A stretch of DNA of 64,000 nucleotides from Pseudomonas sp. Leaf48 (GCF_001421885.1 NZ_LMLH01000003.1:254148-318147), one strand, 5' to 3'; numbered from the stretch's first letter, positions 17,250-25,791 are shown. Notes: generated by a model not told the origin, from the letters alone. A program made the numbers and translations.

Positions 17250-18430
17250 TGAAGATTCCTGCTCAACACCAACAGGGCGATATCATCCGGCATCTCCCCT
17301 AGCGTGGCCAATCCAAAAACCTGCCGCAGCCCATCCAGGGTGCCGCCCGCAGCCTTGACCCGTTGGGGCAACGCCGCCTCTTTCTCTTTGAGTGTCGGTT
17401 CTGGCAAAAGGTCCAGAATGCCATCAGACATCAGCGTCAGGCTGAACGTCGGTGGCAGCTCCAGCACGTGATCTTCGTAGGTGGCTTCGTTGAAGAGGCC
17501 CACTGGCAGACCGCGCCCTTCCAGATAACGAACACTGTCTGGTGTGTACAACACTGGCAACGGCAGATGACCGCCGATGCTATAGGTCAACAAACCTGTC
17601 TCCTCGTCGATGACTCCACCGACCATTGTGACGTGTTTACCCAGCTTACAGCTGATCAGGCCCCGGTTGATATGACCCAGAACCTCTGAAGGCTTGAATT
17701 CCGGCAAGGTGCCGCTGCGCCTGGATTCGAACAGCAAGCGCGTGGTCATGAACTTCAGCAGCACGGTGACGAAGGCTGAAGAGGCGCCATGCCCGGAAAC
17801 GTCCGCCAGGTAGAACGCAACCCGGCGCTCGTCGACCCGAAAATAGTCGACGAAATCACCCGACAGGTACAGCGACGGGATGATCTGGTGAGCAAACTTG
17901 AACTCGTCGATGGTCCAGGGGCTGACCGGCAGCATGTTCATCTGCACCTGGCGACCGGCGTTCTGGTCTTCCTGGAGCAGATTGAGGCTGGCTTCGAGCT
18001 CGCGGTTGGCCTTTTCCAGCTTCTCGCGGTAGCGCTGGTTCTCCAGCAGCAGGCGCGCACGATCCAGGGCCCGGCGCACCGAGTGCTCAAGCACGGCCAG
18101 ATCTTCGAGTGGCTTGATCAGGTAGTCGGCCGCGCCCAGGCGCAGGGCCTCGACCGCGTCGTTCATCACTCCGGCACCCGATACCACGATCACCGGCGTT
18201 TGCGACGAGCGTTCGGTGACCTGACGGATGAGTTCGAGTCCGCCCATCTGCGGCATGCGCAGATCGCAGATGACCAAGTCGGGCTTGTCTTGCTCGAATA
18301 CCTGAAGTCCCTGCTGGCCATTGCTGGCCTGCAAGACGCTGAAACCACTGTCTTCCAAATAGGCGGCGAGGCTCGCGCGCACTACTTCGTCATCATCGAT
18401 TATCAGCAGCGTGGCACTGGTTTTTGGCAT
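17246..18430 (-). CDS. rssB: Response regulator with PP2C-type phosphatase domain (RssB-type)
   Basis: A 394-residue protein: receiver domain (IDDD near residue 11, phospho-acceptor Asp56 in VICDLRMP, Lys in LIKPLED), a coiled-coil linker at about 135-175, and a PP2C/SpoIIE-type phosphatase domain to the end (SGDFVDYFR, VAFYLADVSGHG, LTLMSDGILDL). It would dephosphorylate the STAS protein encoded downstream and, as an RssB-family adaptor, may act on RpoS. The ATG at 18430 gives the family N-terminus MPKTSATLLIIDDDE. An in-frame upstream extension of 36 codons exists but has poor initiation signals. No kinase gene for the STAS protein is adjacent. Confidence 0.88.
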   Translation of the reverse strand: MPKTSATLLIIDDDEVVRASLAAYLEDSGFSVLQASNGQQGLQVFEQDKPDLVICDLRMPQMGGLELIRQVTERSSQTPVIVVSGAGVMNDAVEALRLGAADYLIKPLEDLAVLEHSVRRALDRARLLLENQRYREKLEKANRELEASLNLLQEDQNAGRQVQMNMLPVSPWTIDEFKFAHQIIPSLYLSGDFVDYFRVDERRVAFYLADVSGHGASSAFVTVLLKFMTTRLLFESRRSGTLPEFKPSEVLGHINRGLISCKLGKHVTMVGGVIDEETGLLTYSIGGHLPLPVLYTPDSVRYLEGRGLPVGLFNEATYEDHVLELPPTFSLTLMSDGILDLLPEPTLKEKEAALPQRVKAAGGTLDGLRQVFGLATLGEMPDDIALLVLSRNLQ

Positions 18431-18810
18431 GTGGGCAAACGGCGCCAGAATTAGGTTGGCGTAGCAGGAGGGGCATTTTACCCGGCTCGAACTACTGGAT
18501 TCGCTTTCTAGCCTCTCTGCTGCACCGCTTTCGAGCATTTGCCCTATTCACATGTACACCAGAGGTGCCCTTCTAAGGCGCAGACGGTACTCCCATCCGC
18601 GAAGCGTTTCAAGCTCACGCCGATGGTCGCTTGACGTCAACACTTGTCAAATCACCGGGAGTTATAAGAACCATCAAAACCGTAACCCAATGGAAGGATC
18701 AAACCCATGGGTAAAACCCGTCGGGACTACGGTGAAAAGCGCGATTTCATTCGCCCCGGCAAAACAAAAAGGCGGCCATATGGCCGCCTTTCCTGTATTA
18801 CAGGCCGAAA
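18431..18810. other. Intergenic region between mlaA and rssB, with a doubtful small ORF
   Basis: About 380 bases, including the mlaA terminator (18766-18791). A plus-strand ATG at 18707 has a well-placed AAGGA 8 bases upstream and opens a very basic frame (MGKTRRDYGEKRDFIRPGKT). It runs through the terminator palindrome and antisense into mlaA to 18991, so I do not call it a gene. The rest should hold the rssB promoter; none is obvious. Confidence 0.5.
18766..18791 (-). terminator. Intrinsic terminator of mlaA
   Basis: A perfect 24-base palindrome, AAAGGCGGCCAT and its complement (18768-18791). On the minus strand it is followed by a T-run, 20 bases after the mlaA stop. Confidence 0.88.
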
Positions 18811-19500
18811 TCAGAAATCGTCTTCAACCTGTCCGTCCTTGACCTTGAACTCACGGTTCTGCAAGTACGCATTGCGGATGAAGGTGTACTTGTCGCCGCT
18901 GATCAGCTTCTCGCTCGACAACAGGCTGGCACGGGTGTCGACAACGTTCAGACCGAAAACCGAATTTCGCACCGGCACGTCGTTGATATAACGATACGGG
19001 CCGGTATAACCATCGACGTACTTCGATGGCGCATCACGCAAGGTGCTAGGACCGAGCAACGGCAGCATCACGTAGGGACCACTGCCTAGCCCCCAATAAC
19101 CAAGGGTCTGGCCGAAATCTTCATCATTTCGTTGCAGGCCCATCTTCGTGCCGACATCAAAGAAGCCCAGCAGGCCGAACGTGGTGTTGAAGAGCAGGCG
19201 CGCGGTATCGACACCGGCAGCAGCCGGTTTGACCTGCAGCAGGTTGTTGGCAAGGTTGGTGACATCACCGACGTTGCGGAACATGTTGTGAATGCCGTCT
19301 TCGAGGAACTGCGGGGTGACAAACTCATAGCCTTGCGCCAACGGCTTCAGGCCGTAGGTATCGACGAAGTCATTGAACTCGAAGATCGGGCGGTTGACGC
19401 TTTCCCAAGGATCTTCTTCCGTTGCTGCCTGGGCAGTGAACGGAACCAGCAACACGCTGGCACACACACATATCTTGGCTAGATGATTGCTCCAGCGCAT
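18811..19500 (-). CDS. mlaA: MlaA (VacJ) outer-membrane phospholipid transport protein
   Basis: A 229-residue VacJ-family protein that removes misplaced phospholipid from the outer leaflet and passes it to MlaC. The start at 19500 has AAGGAG 8 bases upstream and a signal peptide (MRWSNHLAKICVCASVLLVP, cleaved after AQA). Family motifs are DPWESVNRPIFEFNDFVD, the FGLLGFFDVGTKMG segment, and LGYWGLGSGPYVMLPLLGPS. A lipobox is not evident at the cleavage site, unlike E. coli VacJ, although a Cys occurs earlier in the signal. It is monocistronic, with its own terminator; the mla ABC genes are not adjacent. Confidence 0.95.
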   Translation of the reverse strand: MRWSNHLAKICVCASVLLVPFTAQAATEEDPWESVNRPIFEFNDFVDTYGLKPLAQGYEFVTPQFLEDGIHNMFRNVGDVTNLANNLLQVKPAAAGVDTARLLFNTTFGLLGFFDVGTKMGLQRNDEDFGQTLGYWGLGSGPYVMLPLLGPSTLRDAPSKYVDGYTGPYRYINDVPVRNSVFGLNVVDTRASLLSSEKLISGDKYTFIRNAYLQNREFKVKDGQVEDDF

Positions 19501-19699
19501 AGAAAAAACTCCTTGGACTGTACCGGCCCGGGCGCCTGGCCCGGACAACAAGCTGGCAAGTATAAGACGGAAACAGCGTTTCGGGCATATGAACGGACCA
19601 CACTGGCACAAATTGGCACCAAATGTGACCGATTAGCATCTTTGTAACTCAACTGTCACTGTGCCCCGCTAGCGTTGAGGCTATTTCAGGGACGCTGAC

Positions 19700-20320
19700 A
19701 TGCCACAAGCCCAAGCCTTGCCCCAGACCGCACCCAGCCTGACCGCCGTATTGTTTGGCCTCAGTGGCTGCCTGGTGGATTTCGGCGCACGCGCACAGCG
19801 CCACGACAACCCTCTAGCCGAATACGCGCAAGTCACACCGGGAGCACTGGACAGCCTGAGCAGCCTGCAGCGCCAGCAAGTTCCCTGCGCATGGCTCGAT
19901 GAACTCCCCCTCGCCGTCAGCCATGCCTTGGCCTGCGCTCTGCCGCAATGGGTGAAACCTGCGCAACATCCAGCATCACTCAATCCATGGCCCGCACCGA
20001 ACGCCTGCTGGCAAGCGTTGATGTCGTTGAATGTCGAACGGCTGGACGGCTGCGTGCTGGTCAGTGGCGAGCCGCGATTGCTGCAATCGGCGCTCAATGC
20101 CGGTCTATGGACCATCGGCCTGGCATCCTGCGGCTCACTGTGCGGCCTGCCCCCCGAGCAATGGCAGGCGTTGAGCCCGCAGGAGCGCGACAGCAAACGC
20201 GCCAGGGCGACCATGCAACTGTTTGGCCTGGGCGTGCACTCGGTGATCGATCACCTTGGTGAACTCGACACCTGCCTGGCCGATATCAACCTGCGTCGAC
20301 TCAAGGGCGAAAAGCCCTGA
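19700..20320 (+). CDS. PhnX-like HAD protein lacking the catalytic Asp (pseudoenzyme)
   Basis: A 206-residue protein resembling phosphonoacetaldehyde hydrolase at both ends: VLFGLSGCLVDFGAR against the PhnX pattern of aspartate-W-A-G-T-T-V-D-x-G, and a C-terminal half matching the usual G-D-T, NAGxWTxGL and RAxAxLxxxGxHxVID segments plus DINLRRLKGEKP. The motif I nucleophile Asp reads Gly20, the later G-D reads GE, and the cap domain with the Schiff-base Lys seems missing (PhnX is about 270 residues). So hydrolysis is not expected. AGGGA lies 7 bases before the ATG. From memory, a PhnX-like gene lies here in PAO1 too (PA2803). The role is unknown. Confidence 0.75.
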   Translation: MPQAQALPQTAPSLTAVLFGLSGCLVDFGARAQRHDNPLAEYAQVTPGALDSLSSLQRQQVPCAWLDELPLAVSHALACALPQWVKPAQHPASLNPWPAPNACWQALMSLNVERLDGCVLVSGEPRLLQSALNAGLWTIGLASCGSLCGLPPEQWQALSPQERDSKRARATMQLFGLGVHSVIDHLGELDTCLADINLRRLKGEKP

Positions 20321-20350
20321 CCGAGATCATGCAGTTTGTGCGCGAGTGGA

Positions 20351-20398
20351 TTAATCTAAAGGTCAGCCATAGACCTTTGGCGTAACGTTACGGTCTAT
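20351..20398 (+). promoter_or_regulatory. Nested inverted repeats upstream of DUF4404 gene
   Basis: AAAGGTC (20358-20364) pairs with GACCTTT (20372-20378). CATAGACC (20369-20376) can instead pair with GGTCTATG (20391-20398), and a perfect GTAACGTTAC lies between. The two stems share bases and exclude each other. The block ends about 32 bases before the next start codon. Confidence 0.45.
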
Positions 20399-20429
20399 GC
20401 CAGTGCCTATCGATAAAAGGAAGACCGTC

Positions 20430-20693
20430 ATGCCTGCCCGCGAACTGCAAGAACAGCTCAATGCCCTGCGCGAGCAATTGGAACAAAACCCTCCGCTGTC
20501 CGAATCAGAGCGCGAGAACCTGCACGAACTGATGCAACAGATCGAACTCAAGCTTGAGCTCGAAACCAAGACTCAGGACTCCAGCCTCGCCGACGGCGTC
20601 AACCTGGCCGTGGAGCGCTTTGAACTCGAACACCCGACCCTCGCCGGCACCCTGCGCAACATCGGGCAGGCCTTGGCCAACATGGGGATCTGA
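20430..20693 (+). CDS. DUF4404 family protein
   Basis: An 87-residue, highly charged helical protein. Heptad-like leucines in residues 3-50 (ELQEQLNALREQLEQ, ENLHELMQQIELKLELE) predict a coiled coil, followed by NLAVERFELEHPTLAGTLRNIGQALANMGI, the conserved-looking C-terminus I associate with DUF4404. There is no signal peptide, membrane segment or catalytic motif. The ATG at 20430 has AAGGA 8 bases upstream, which decides it over a GTG-region start at 20397. It stands between the PhnX-like gene and queF, as I recall for PAO1. Function unknown. Confidence 0.82.
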   Translation: MPARELQEQLNALREQLEQNPPLSESERENLHELMQQIELKLELETKTQDSSLADGVNLAVERFELEHPTLAGTLRNIGQALANMGI

Positions 20694-20708
20694 ATCGGGT
20701 AGAAGCAC

Positions 20709-20736
20709 TGTAGGAGCGAGCCTGCTCGCTCCTACA
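20709..20736. repeat. REP palindrome
   Basis: TGTAGGAGCGAGC followed by CTGCTCGCTCCTACA is a near-perfect 28-base palindrome between convergent genes. It is the second REP subtype of the window; related half copies occur at 31859 and 46395. Confidence 0.85.
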
Positions 20737-20750
20737 CCTACAGGGGGGGG

Positions 20751-21581
20751 TTACTGGCGGGCCAGACGATGATTCGGCAGTTGCGCTTCTTCCGTGCTGC
20801 GATACGGATTGATATCCAGCCCGCCCCGGCGCACATAACGCGCATACACCGTCAATTTCTCGGGTTTGAGCAACCGCTGCAGGTCGAGAAAGATCCGCTC
20901 CACACACTGCTCATGGAAATCCGAGTGCTGGCGGAAGCTGACGATGTACTCCAGCAGACTCGCGTGATCGAGCGCCGCGCCGCGATACTCCACCGCCACG
21001 CTGCCCCAGTCCGGCTGGCTGGTCACCGGGCAATTGGATTTGAGCAAGTGGCTGTGCACGCTCTCTTCGACAATGCGCGATTCATCACAACGCAGCAGTT
21101 CAGGGCGCGGATGCTCGTAGTTGCTGACGCTGATATCCAGCTCATCGATGCACACCCCCGGCAACGCCACCACACCTTCAGCCTCGACATCCTTGAGGCT
21201 GCGAATGCGCACGCCCACCGGCTTGCCGGCAGCAGCCGACAAGTCCTTGACCAGCGTCGCTTCCAGGCTCTCCGTATCGGCAAAGGGGGTCTGGTTCAGC
21301 GAGTTGAGGTACAGCTTGAACGACTTCGACTCGATGATGTTCGGCGAATCCGCCGGGATGCTGAACTCGCCGATCGCCACCACCGGCTTGCCCGACGGCA
21401 ACAGCCAGGACAGTTCAAAGCAGTTCCAGAAGTCCACGCCCTTGTAAGGCAGGGTTTGCGCCGTCAGGCCCAGTTCGGCCCATTTCGCGGTGCGCGGGAT
21501 CGGGAACAGCAGGGACGGCGTGTAAGTGGCGATGTATTCGCTGGATTTGCCCAGCGGCGAGTGTTCGGCTGCGGGATGCAT
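20751..21581 (-). CDS. queF: NADPH-dependent 7-cyano-7-deazaguanine reductase
   Basis: A 276-residue long-form (two-domain) QueF that reduces preQ0 to preQ1 in queuosine biosynthesis. The family motif [15 protein letters not shown] is at about residues 88-102, the active-site Cys is in [11 protein letters not shown] near residue 184, and the tail has [10 protein letters not shown] and the [10 protein letters not shown] segment. AGG lies 8 bases before the ATG. It is monocistronic here, convergent with the DUF4404 gene and downstream of the cupredoxin gene on the same strand. Confidence 0.96.
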   Translation of the reverse strand: MHPAAEHSPLGKSSEYIATYTPSLLFPIPRTAKWAELGLTAQTLPYKGVDFWNCFELSWLLPSGKPVVAIGEFSIPADSPNIIESKSFKLYLNSLNQTPFADTESLEATLVKDLSAAAGKPVGVRIRSLKDVEAEGVVALPGVCIDELDISVSNYEHPRPELLRCDESRIVEESVHSHLLKSNCPVTSQPDWGSVAVEYRGAALDHASLLEYIVSFRQHSDFHEQCVERIFLDLQRLLKPEKLTVYARYVRRGGLDINPYRSTEEAQLPNHRLARQ

Positions 21582-21630
21582 GGCGGAAACCTGTCTGAAG
21601 AATCAGCCGATTCTACCAGCCTTTGAGTGC

Positions 21631-22167
21631 TTACTGACTGACAGACACTTTGCCGACCATGCCAGCCTGGTAATGCCCGGGAATGTTGCAGGCAAATTCC
21701 AGGCTGCCGGCGCGGCTGAAGGTCCAGGTCAGCTCAGCGGTCTTGCCCGGTTCGACCAACACGCTATTGGGGTCGTCATGCTTCATGGCATGCCCTTGCG
21801 AGGCGTGCTCCATCGCGGCCATGGCGTTGTGGTCCATTTCCTTCATGCCGGTAGGTGTCAGCATGCCGCTTTGCTGCATCTGCAACATTTCCTGCTGGTG
21901 GCGGGCATGCATCGCCGCGTCCCCCAGGTTGAACTCGTGCAGTAACTGGCCTTTATTCACCAGCACGAAGCGCACGGTTTCCCCGGCTTTGATGTCAATG
22001 GACTGCAGATTGAAGGTCATGTCTCTCATCACCACTTCAACGCTGCGGGTCGCCTTGTTCGCCGGCGCGGGTTGGCCGAAATCGTAGGCAGGTGCCGGAC
22101 CGGCCCATACCGGCGAGCTCAACGCCAGCAAACAAGCGACTTGCATCAGGGATTTGCGAAAAAACAT
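21631..22167 (-). CDS. Periplasmic cupredoxin (copper-binding plastocyanin-like protein)
   Basis: A 178-residue exported protein (signal peptide cleaved after VWA). The beta-barrel carries the copper ligands: His in QLLHEFNLG near residue 77, and Cys, His and Met of FACNIPGHYQAGM near residues 158-170. Between them is a Met/His-rich insert of about 45 residues (MHARHQQEMLQMQQSGM, MEHASQGHAMKHDD), likely extra Cu(I)/Cu(II) binding. GGAG lies 7 bases before the ATG. It is divergent from copRS with a shared operator-like palindrome, so it is probably induced by copper through CopR; PA2807 is the equivalent I recall. Confidence 0.92.
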   Translation of the reverse strand: MFFRKSLMQVACLLALSSPVWAGPAPAYDFGQPAPANKATRSVEVVMRDMTFNLQSIDIKAGETVRFVLVNKGQLLHEFNLGDAAMHARHQQEMLQMQQSGMLTPTGMKEMDHNAMAAMEHASQGHAMKHDDPNSVLVEPGKTAELTWTFSRAGSLEFACNIPGHYQAGMVGKVSVSQ

Positions 22168-22244
22168 CGTCGTACTCCAACAAGGTAAGGCTCGGCTTGG
22201 GGAAAACTCTAAACTGCTGGCACTGCCTGTAACCTGACAGCCAG

Positions 22245-22260
22245 ATTACAACTTTGTAAG
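22245..22260. promoter_or_regulatory. Probable CopR operator (cop box)
   Basis: ATTACAACTTTGTAAG is a 7-base inverted repeat (ATTACAA/TTGTAAG) with a CT centre, in the 155-base gap between the divergent cupredoxin and copR starts. It resembles the CTTAC...TGTAAT-type boxes bound by CopR/CusR regulators in front of copper genes. Confidence 0.65.
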
Positions 22261-22322
22261 GTTGAGCTGCATCAAGGCCACCCACGGTATAAAGCGTTCG
22301 TACCATCTTGATAGAGTCGCCC

Positions 22323-23003
22323 ATGAAACTGCTGATCGTCGAAGACCAACACAAAACCGGCCTATACCTGCGCCAGGGCCTGACCGAGGCCGGGTTCAAT
22401 ACGGAACTGGTGGCCGACGGCAGCACCGGCCAGCAATTGGCCCTCAGCGGCGATTACGCCCTGCTGATCCTCGACGTGATGCTGCCCGGTCGCGATGGCT
22501 GGCAGATTCTGCAGGCGGTGCGCAGCGCCGGCCTCGACACCCCGGTACTTTTTCTGACGGCGCGGGACGCGGTGGATGACAGGGTTCATGGCCTGGAACT
22601 GGGTGCCGACGACTATCTGGTCAAGCCGTTTGCCTTCTCCGAACTGCTGGCCCGGGTTCGCAGCCTGTTGCGTCGTGGCAGCGTTGCCCCACAGGAGACC
22701 AGCCTGCATCTGGCCGACTTGCGCCTGGACCTGATCCGCCGTCGGGTTGAACGCAGCGGCCAGCGTATTGACCTGACCGCCAAGGAGTTCGCTTTGCTGG
22801 AAATGCTCCTGCGCCGCCAGGGTGAAGTCCTGCCCAAATCACTGATCGCGTCCCAGGTGTGGGACATGAACTTCGACAGTGACACCAACGTCATCGAAGT
22901 GGCGATCCGCCGTTTGCGCCTGAAGATCGACGATGAATTCCCCAACAAGTTGATCCACACCGTGCGCGGCATGGGTTATGTCCTTGAAGAGCGCCCAACC
23001 TGA
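22323..23003 (+). CDS. copR: Heavy-metal response regulator
   Basis: A 226-residue OmpR-family regulator. The receiver has the acidic pocket IVED at residues 5-8, phospho-acceptor Asp51 in [10 protein letters not shown], and Lys in [12 protein letters not shown] near 102. The winged-helix DNA-binding domain spans about 125-226 ([50 protein letters not shown]). It is of the CopR/CusR/IrlR group, activating copper and silver efflux or sequestration genes. The ATG at 22323 gives the family start MKLLIVEDQ. The stop overlaps the copS start by one base (TGATG). Confidence 0.92.
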   Translation: MKLLIVEDQHKTGLYLRQGLTEAGFNTELVADGSTGQQLALSGDYALLILDVMLPGRDGWQILQAVRSAGLDTPVLFLTARDAVDDRVHGLELGADDYLVKPFAFSELLARVRSLLRRGSVAPQETSLHLADLRLDLIRRRVERSGQRIDLTAKEFALLEMLLRRQGEVLPKSLIASQVWDMNFDSDTNVIEVAIRRLRLKIDDEFPNKLIHTVRGMGYVLEERPT

Positions 23004-24352
23004 TGCGCCGACTGTCCTTGAGCAGCCGCCTGGCGCTGCTGTTTGCCGCGTGCACCGCCGTGGTGTCGTTGTTCGCCGGGGTGTTGTTCAGTCGCGCCAG
23101 CGAGGCGCACTTTGTTGAGTTGGACCAGCAGTTGCTGGACGGCAAATTGATCGGTGTGCGCCGCGCCCTTCAGGACCTGCACTCGAGCACCAGCGAAACA
23201 AGATTGGCCGACGAGCTCAGCCGCCAGGCCGATCTGTCCCTGCGCATCACCGGCAGTGATGGCCAGCGCCGGTATGAGAGTTCGACGCAGCTGCCGCAAG
23301 CGTTACCGCGCCAGCCGGGATTGTCCACGGTGAGCCACGAGGGCACCGCGTATCGCGTCCTCAATGCACCGCTCTACCCCGATCAGGCCAACTCGCCACA
23401 GCTGACGCTGTTGCTGGATATCACTCATCACCAGCACTTTCTGCAACGCATGCAGCACTTGATCTGGCTGACCGTCGGCTTGTCGGCCCTGGCCACCGCG
23501 CTGCTCGGTGCCTGGGCGGCGCGCAGGGGGTTGCGGCCATTGCGACGGATGAGCACGATCGCCAGTGGCGTATCCGCGCAATCGCTGAGCTCACGTCTGC
23601 CGGAAGAAAACATGCCGCCGGAACTGGCGGAAATGGCCCACAGCTTCAACGCCATGCTCGGACGTCTCGACGACTCTTTTCAGCGGCTCTCAGCCTTCTC
23701 TGCCGACATCGCCCATGAGCTGCGCACACCACTGTCGAACTTGCTGACCCACACCCAGGTTACCCTCACCCGCCCTCGCCCCATCGAGGACTACCGTGAA
23801 GCATTGCACAGTAACCTGGAAGAACTGCAATGGATGGCGCAACTGGTCAACGACATGCTGTACCTGGCCAAGGCGGACCACGGGTTGTTGGTGCCCACAC
23901 GCCAATCGCTGGAGCTGGCGGAAGAAGCGGACCTGCTGCTGGAGTTTTTCGCGCCGCTGGCGGAAGACACCAGGGTTACGCTTGGCCGCGAGGGCCATGG
24001 GCGAATCGAAGGCGACCGCAGCATGTTGCGTCGGGCACTGTCGAATCTGCTGGACAATGCCCTGCGGTTTACCCCGGTCGACGGCCAGGTACGCTTGCGT
24101 ATCGCCGAGCAACCGAAGCAGTTGAGCATCATTGTGGAAAACAGCGGCGAAGGGATTTCAGCGCAACTGCTGCCGCGGTTGTTCGACCGTTTCTACCGAG
24201 CCGATCCGGCGCGTCATGAGGGCAGCAGCGAGCATGCGGGGTTGGGGCTGGCGATTACCCAGTCGATCGTGCGGGCCCATGGCGGGCAGATTCGTTGCGA
24301 ATCGGAGAATGGATGGACGCGGTTTGTGATTGAGTTGCCAAGGGGGGAATGA
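23003..24352 (+). CDS. copS: Heavy-metal sensor histidine kinase
   Basis: A 449-residue membrane kinase: TM1 at about 10-30, a periplasmic sensor to about 150, TM2 at about 150-170, HAMP, the H-box FSADIAHELRTPLSNL, then N-box NLLDNALRFT, G1 GEGIS, F-box LFDRFYR and G2 GLGLAI. It belongs to the CopS/CusS/IrlS heavy-metal sensor family. It should sense periplasmic copper and control CopR phosphorylation. It is translated with copR through TGATG. A 9-base stem (24350-24372) overlaps the stop but has no T-run. Confidence 0.92.
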   Translation: MRRLSLSSRLALLFAACTAVVSLFAGVLFSRASEAHFVELDQQLLDGKLIGVRRALQDLHSSTSETRLADELSRQADLSLRITGSDGQRRYESSTQLPQALPRQPGLSTVSHEGTAYRVLNAPLYPDQANSPQLTLLLDITHHQHFLQRMQHLIWLTVGLSALATALLGAWAARRGLRPLRRMSTIASGVSAQSLSSRLPEENMPPELAEMAHSFNAMLGRLDDSFQRLSAFSADIAHELRTPLSNLLTHTQVTLTRPRPIEDYREALHSNLEELQWMAQLVNDMLYLAKADHGLLVPTRQSLELAEEADLLLEFFAPLAEDTRVTLGREGHGRIEGDRSMLRRALSNLLDNALRFTPVDGQVRLRIAEQPKQLSIIVENSGEGISAQLLPRLFDRFYRADPARHEGSSEHAGLGLAITQSIVRAHGGQIRCESENGWTRFVIELPRGE

Positions 24353-24443
24353 GGCCGGTAGGGCCGGCCTCATCCCTGGCAAGTCGGATCGCCGCTCCGC
24401 AGCTCCCCAATGGAATCACACATTTGTGCACAACACCGGCCCT

Positions 24444-24470
24444 TGTGGGAGCCGGTCTGCCGGCGATCGC
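24444..24470. repeat. REP-like half element
   Basis: TGTGGGAGCCGGTCTGCCGGCG resembles one arm of the window's REP family with a GCCGGTCTGCCGGC stem. It lies just past the lolE stop. Confidence 0.5.
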
Positions 24471-24481
24471 TGTATCAGCGC

Positions 24482-25726
24482 TTACGAATAGCGCAACGCA
24501 TGAGCCGGTTCGATCTTCGCCGCGCGCCAGGCCGGGTACACCGTCGCCAGGAAGCTGAGGACGAAACCCGCCGAGCAGATCAGCGCCACGTCCGCCCCTT
24601 GCAGCTCGGACGGCAGGTTGCTGACGAAGTACACATCTGAACTGAAGATGTGCTGCCCGCTGACCCGTTCGATCCAGCCCACCAGCGCGCTGACGTTCAG
24701 CGCCGCAATCACACCGAGCACGCCACCGATCAAGGTGCCGACAATGCCGATCACCGTGCCCTGCACCATGAAGATAGCCATGATCTGCCGTGGCGTAGCG
24801 CCGATGGTGCGCAGGATCGCGATGTCCGCGCCCTTGTCGTTCACCACCATGATCAGGGTGGCGATGATATTGAACGCCGCCACCGCGACAATCATCAGCA
24901 ACAACAGGCCGATCATGGTCTTTTCCATCTTCATCGCACTGAACAGGCTGCCCTGGGTGTGGGTCCAGTCGTCAGCCTTGTAGGCGGCGCCCAGGCCCGT
25001 GGCGATATCGCTCGACACTTGCGGCGCAGCGTACAGATCCTTCACCGCCAGACGCACGCTCTGCACCTGATTCGGCTCCCAGCGCTGCATCTGCGCGGCA
25101 TCGGCCATGTGGATCAAGGCCATCGAGCCATCAAGCTCGGCGCCGACCTTGAACACACCGACCACGTTCAAACGCTGCATGCGCGGGGTAATGCCCCCCG
25201 GTGCAGTGCTGACTTCCGGCACGATCAGGGTGATTTTGTCACCAACATTCAAGCGGAAGCGACGCGCCGTGATCTCACCGATCACCACGCCGAACTCGCC
25301 CGGTTTCAGGGCATCGAGACGCCCCTGGACAATGTGTTGGGCGACGATCGACACCTGGCCTTCCAGCGCCGGATCGATGCCGCTGACCTGGATCGGCTGC
25401 ATCGTGCCCTTGTAGGAGAGCATGCCTTCCATTTCGGTGAACGGCACGGCCGCCGTCACTTGCGGATTTTTCATCGCGGCCGCCGCAACGGGCTGCCAGT
25501 CACTGATCGGGTTGACGCCGACGATGGTCGCGTGCGGCACCATGCCGAGGATGCGCGAGCTCATTTCGCGCTGGAAGCCGTTCATCACCGACAACACCAC
25601 GATCATCGCCAGCACGCCGAGGGCGAGGCCGATCATCGAGGTCATCGAGATGAAGGAAACAAAGCGATTGCGGCGCTTGGCGCGGGTATAGCGCGTGCCG
25701 ATAAAGATCGATAACGGTCTGAACAT
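24482..25726 (-). CDS. lolE: Lipoprotein-releasing system permease (LolE/LolC paralogue)
   Basis: A 414-residue MacB/FtsX-type permease: N-terminal TM after [22 protein letters not shown], a periplasmic domain at about 50-260, and three C-terminal TMs ([18 protein letters not shown], the GTVIGIVGTLIGGVLGVIAAL region, LICSAGFVLSFLATVYPAWRAA). It is one of the two paralogous permeases flanking lolD; which is the true LolC and which LolE cannot be settled by eye. A terminator separates it from lolD upstream, so its expression may differ. The ATG at 25726 matches the [20 protein letters not shown] start shared with the paralogue at 26483. Confidence 0.9.
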   Translation of the reverse strand: MFRPLSIFIGTRYTRAKRRNRFVSFISMTSMIGLALGVLAMIVVLSVMNGFQREMSSRILGMVPHATIVGVNPISDWQPVAAAAMKNPQVTAAVPFTEMEGMLSYKGTMQPIQVSGIDPALEGQVSIVAQHIVQGRLDALKPGEFGVVIGEITARRFRLNVGDKITLIVPEVSTAPGGITPRMQRLNVVGVFKVGAELDGSMALIHMADAAQMQRWEPNQVQSVRLAVKDLYAAPQVSSDIATGLGAAYKADDWTHTQGSLFSAMKMEKTMIGLLLLMIVAVAAFNIIATLIMVVNDKGADIAILRTIGATPRQIMAIFMVQGTVIGIVGTLIGGVLGVIAALNVSALVGWIERVSGQHIFSSDVYFVSNLPSELQGADVALICSAGFVLSFLATVYPAWRAAKIEPAHALRYS

Positions 25727-25743
25727 TCGCTGGGGCACCGTAT

Positions 25744-25782
25744 AAAAATAAAAGACCCGGCGCACATTCCAGCACGCCGGGT
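25744..25782 (-). terminator. Terminator-like hairpin between lolD and lolE
   Basis: CGCCGGGT and ACCCGGCG (25755-25782) pair around a 12-base loop. On the minus strand TCTTTTATTTTT follows. It lies within the 65-base lolD-lolE gap. Confidence 0.7.
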
Positions 25783-25791
25783 TACAGCCAA

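Noticed and set aside
18431..18538. Upstream extension of RssB with a CPSC motif
   Set aside because: The in-frame extension lacks good initiation signals and is not expected in the family; the start at 18430 gives the known N-terminus.
24350..24372. 9-base stem at the copS stop codon as a terminator
   Set aside because: No T-run on either side. The stems at 15383-15404 (after the glycosidase) and 29154-29184 (between GDPD and sthA) were rejected as intrinsic terminators for the same reason.
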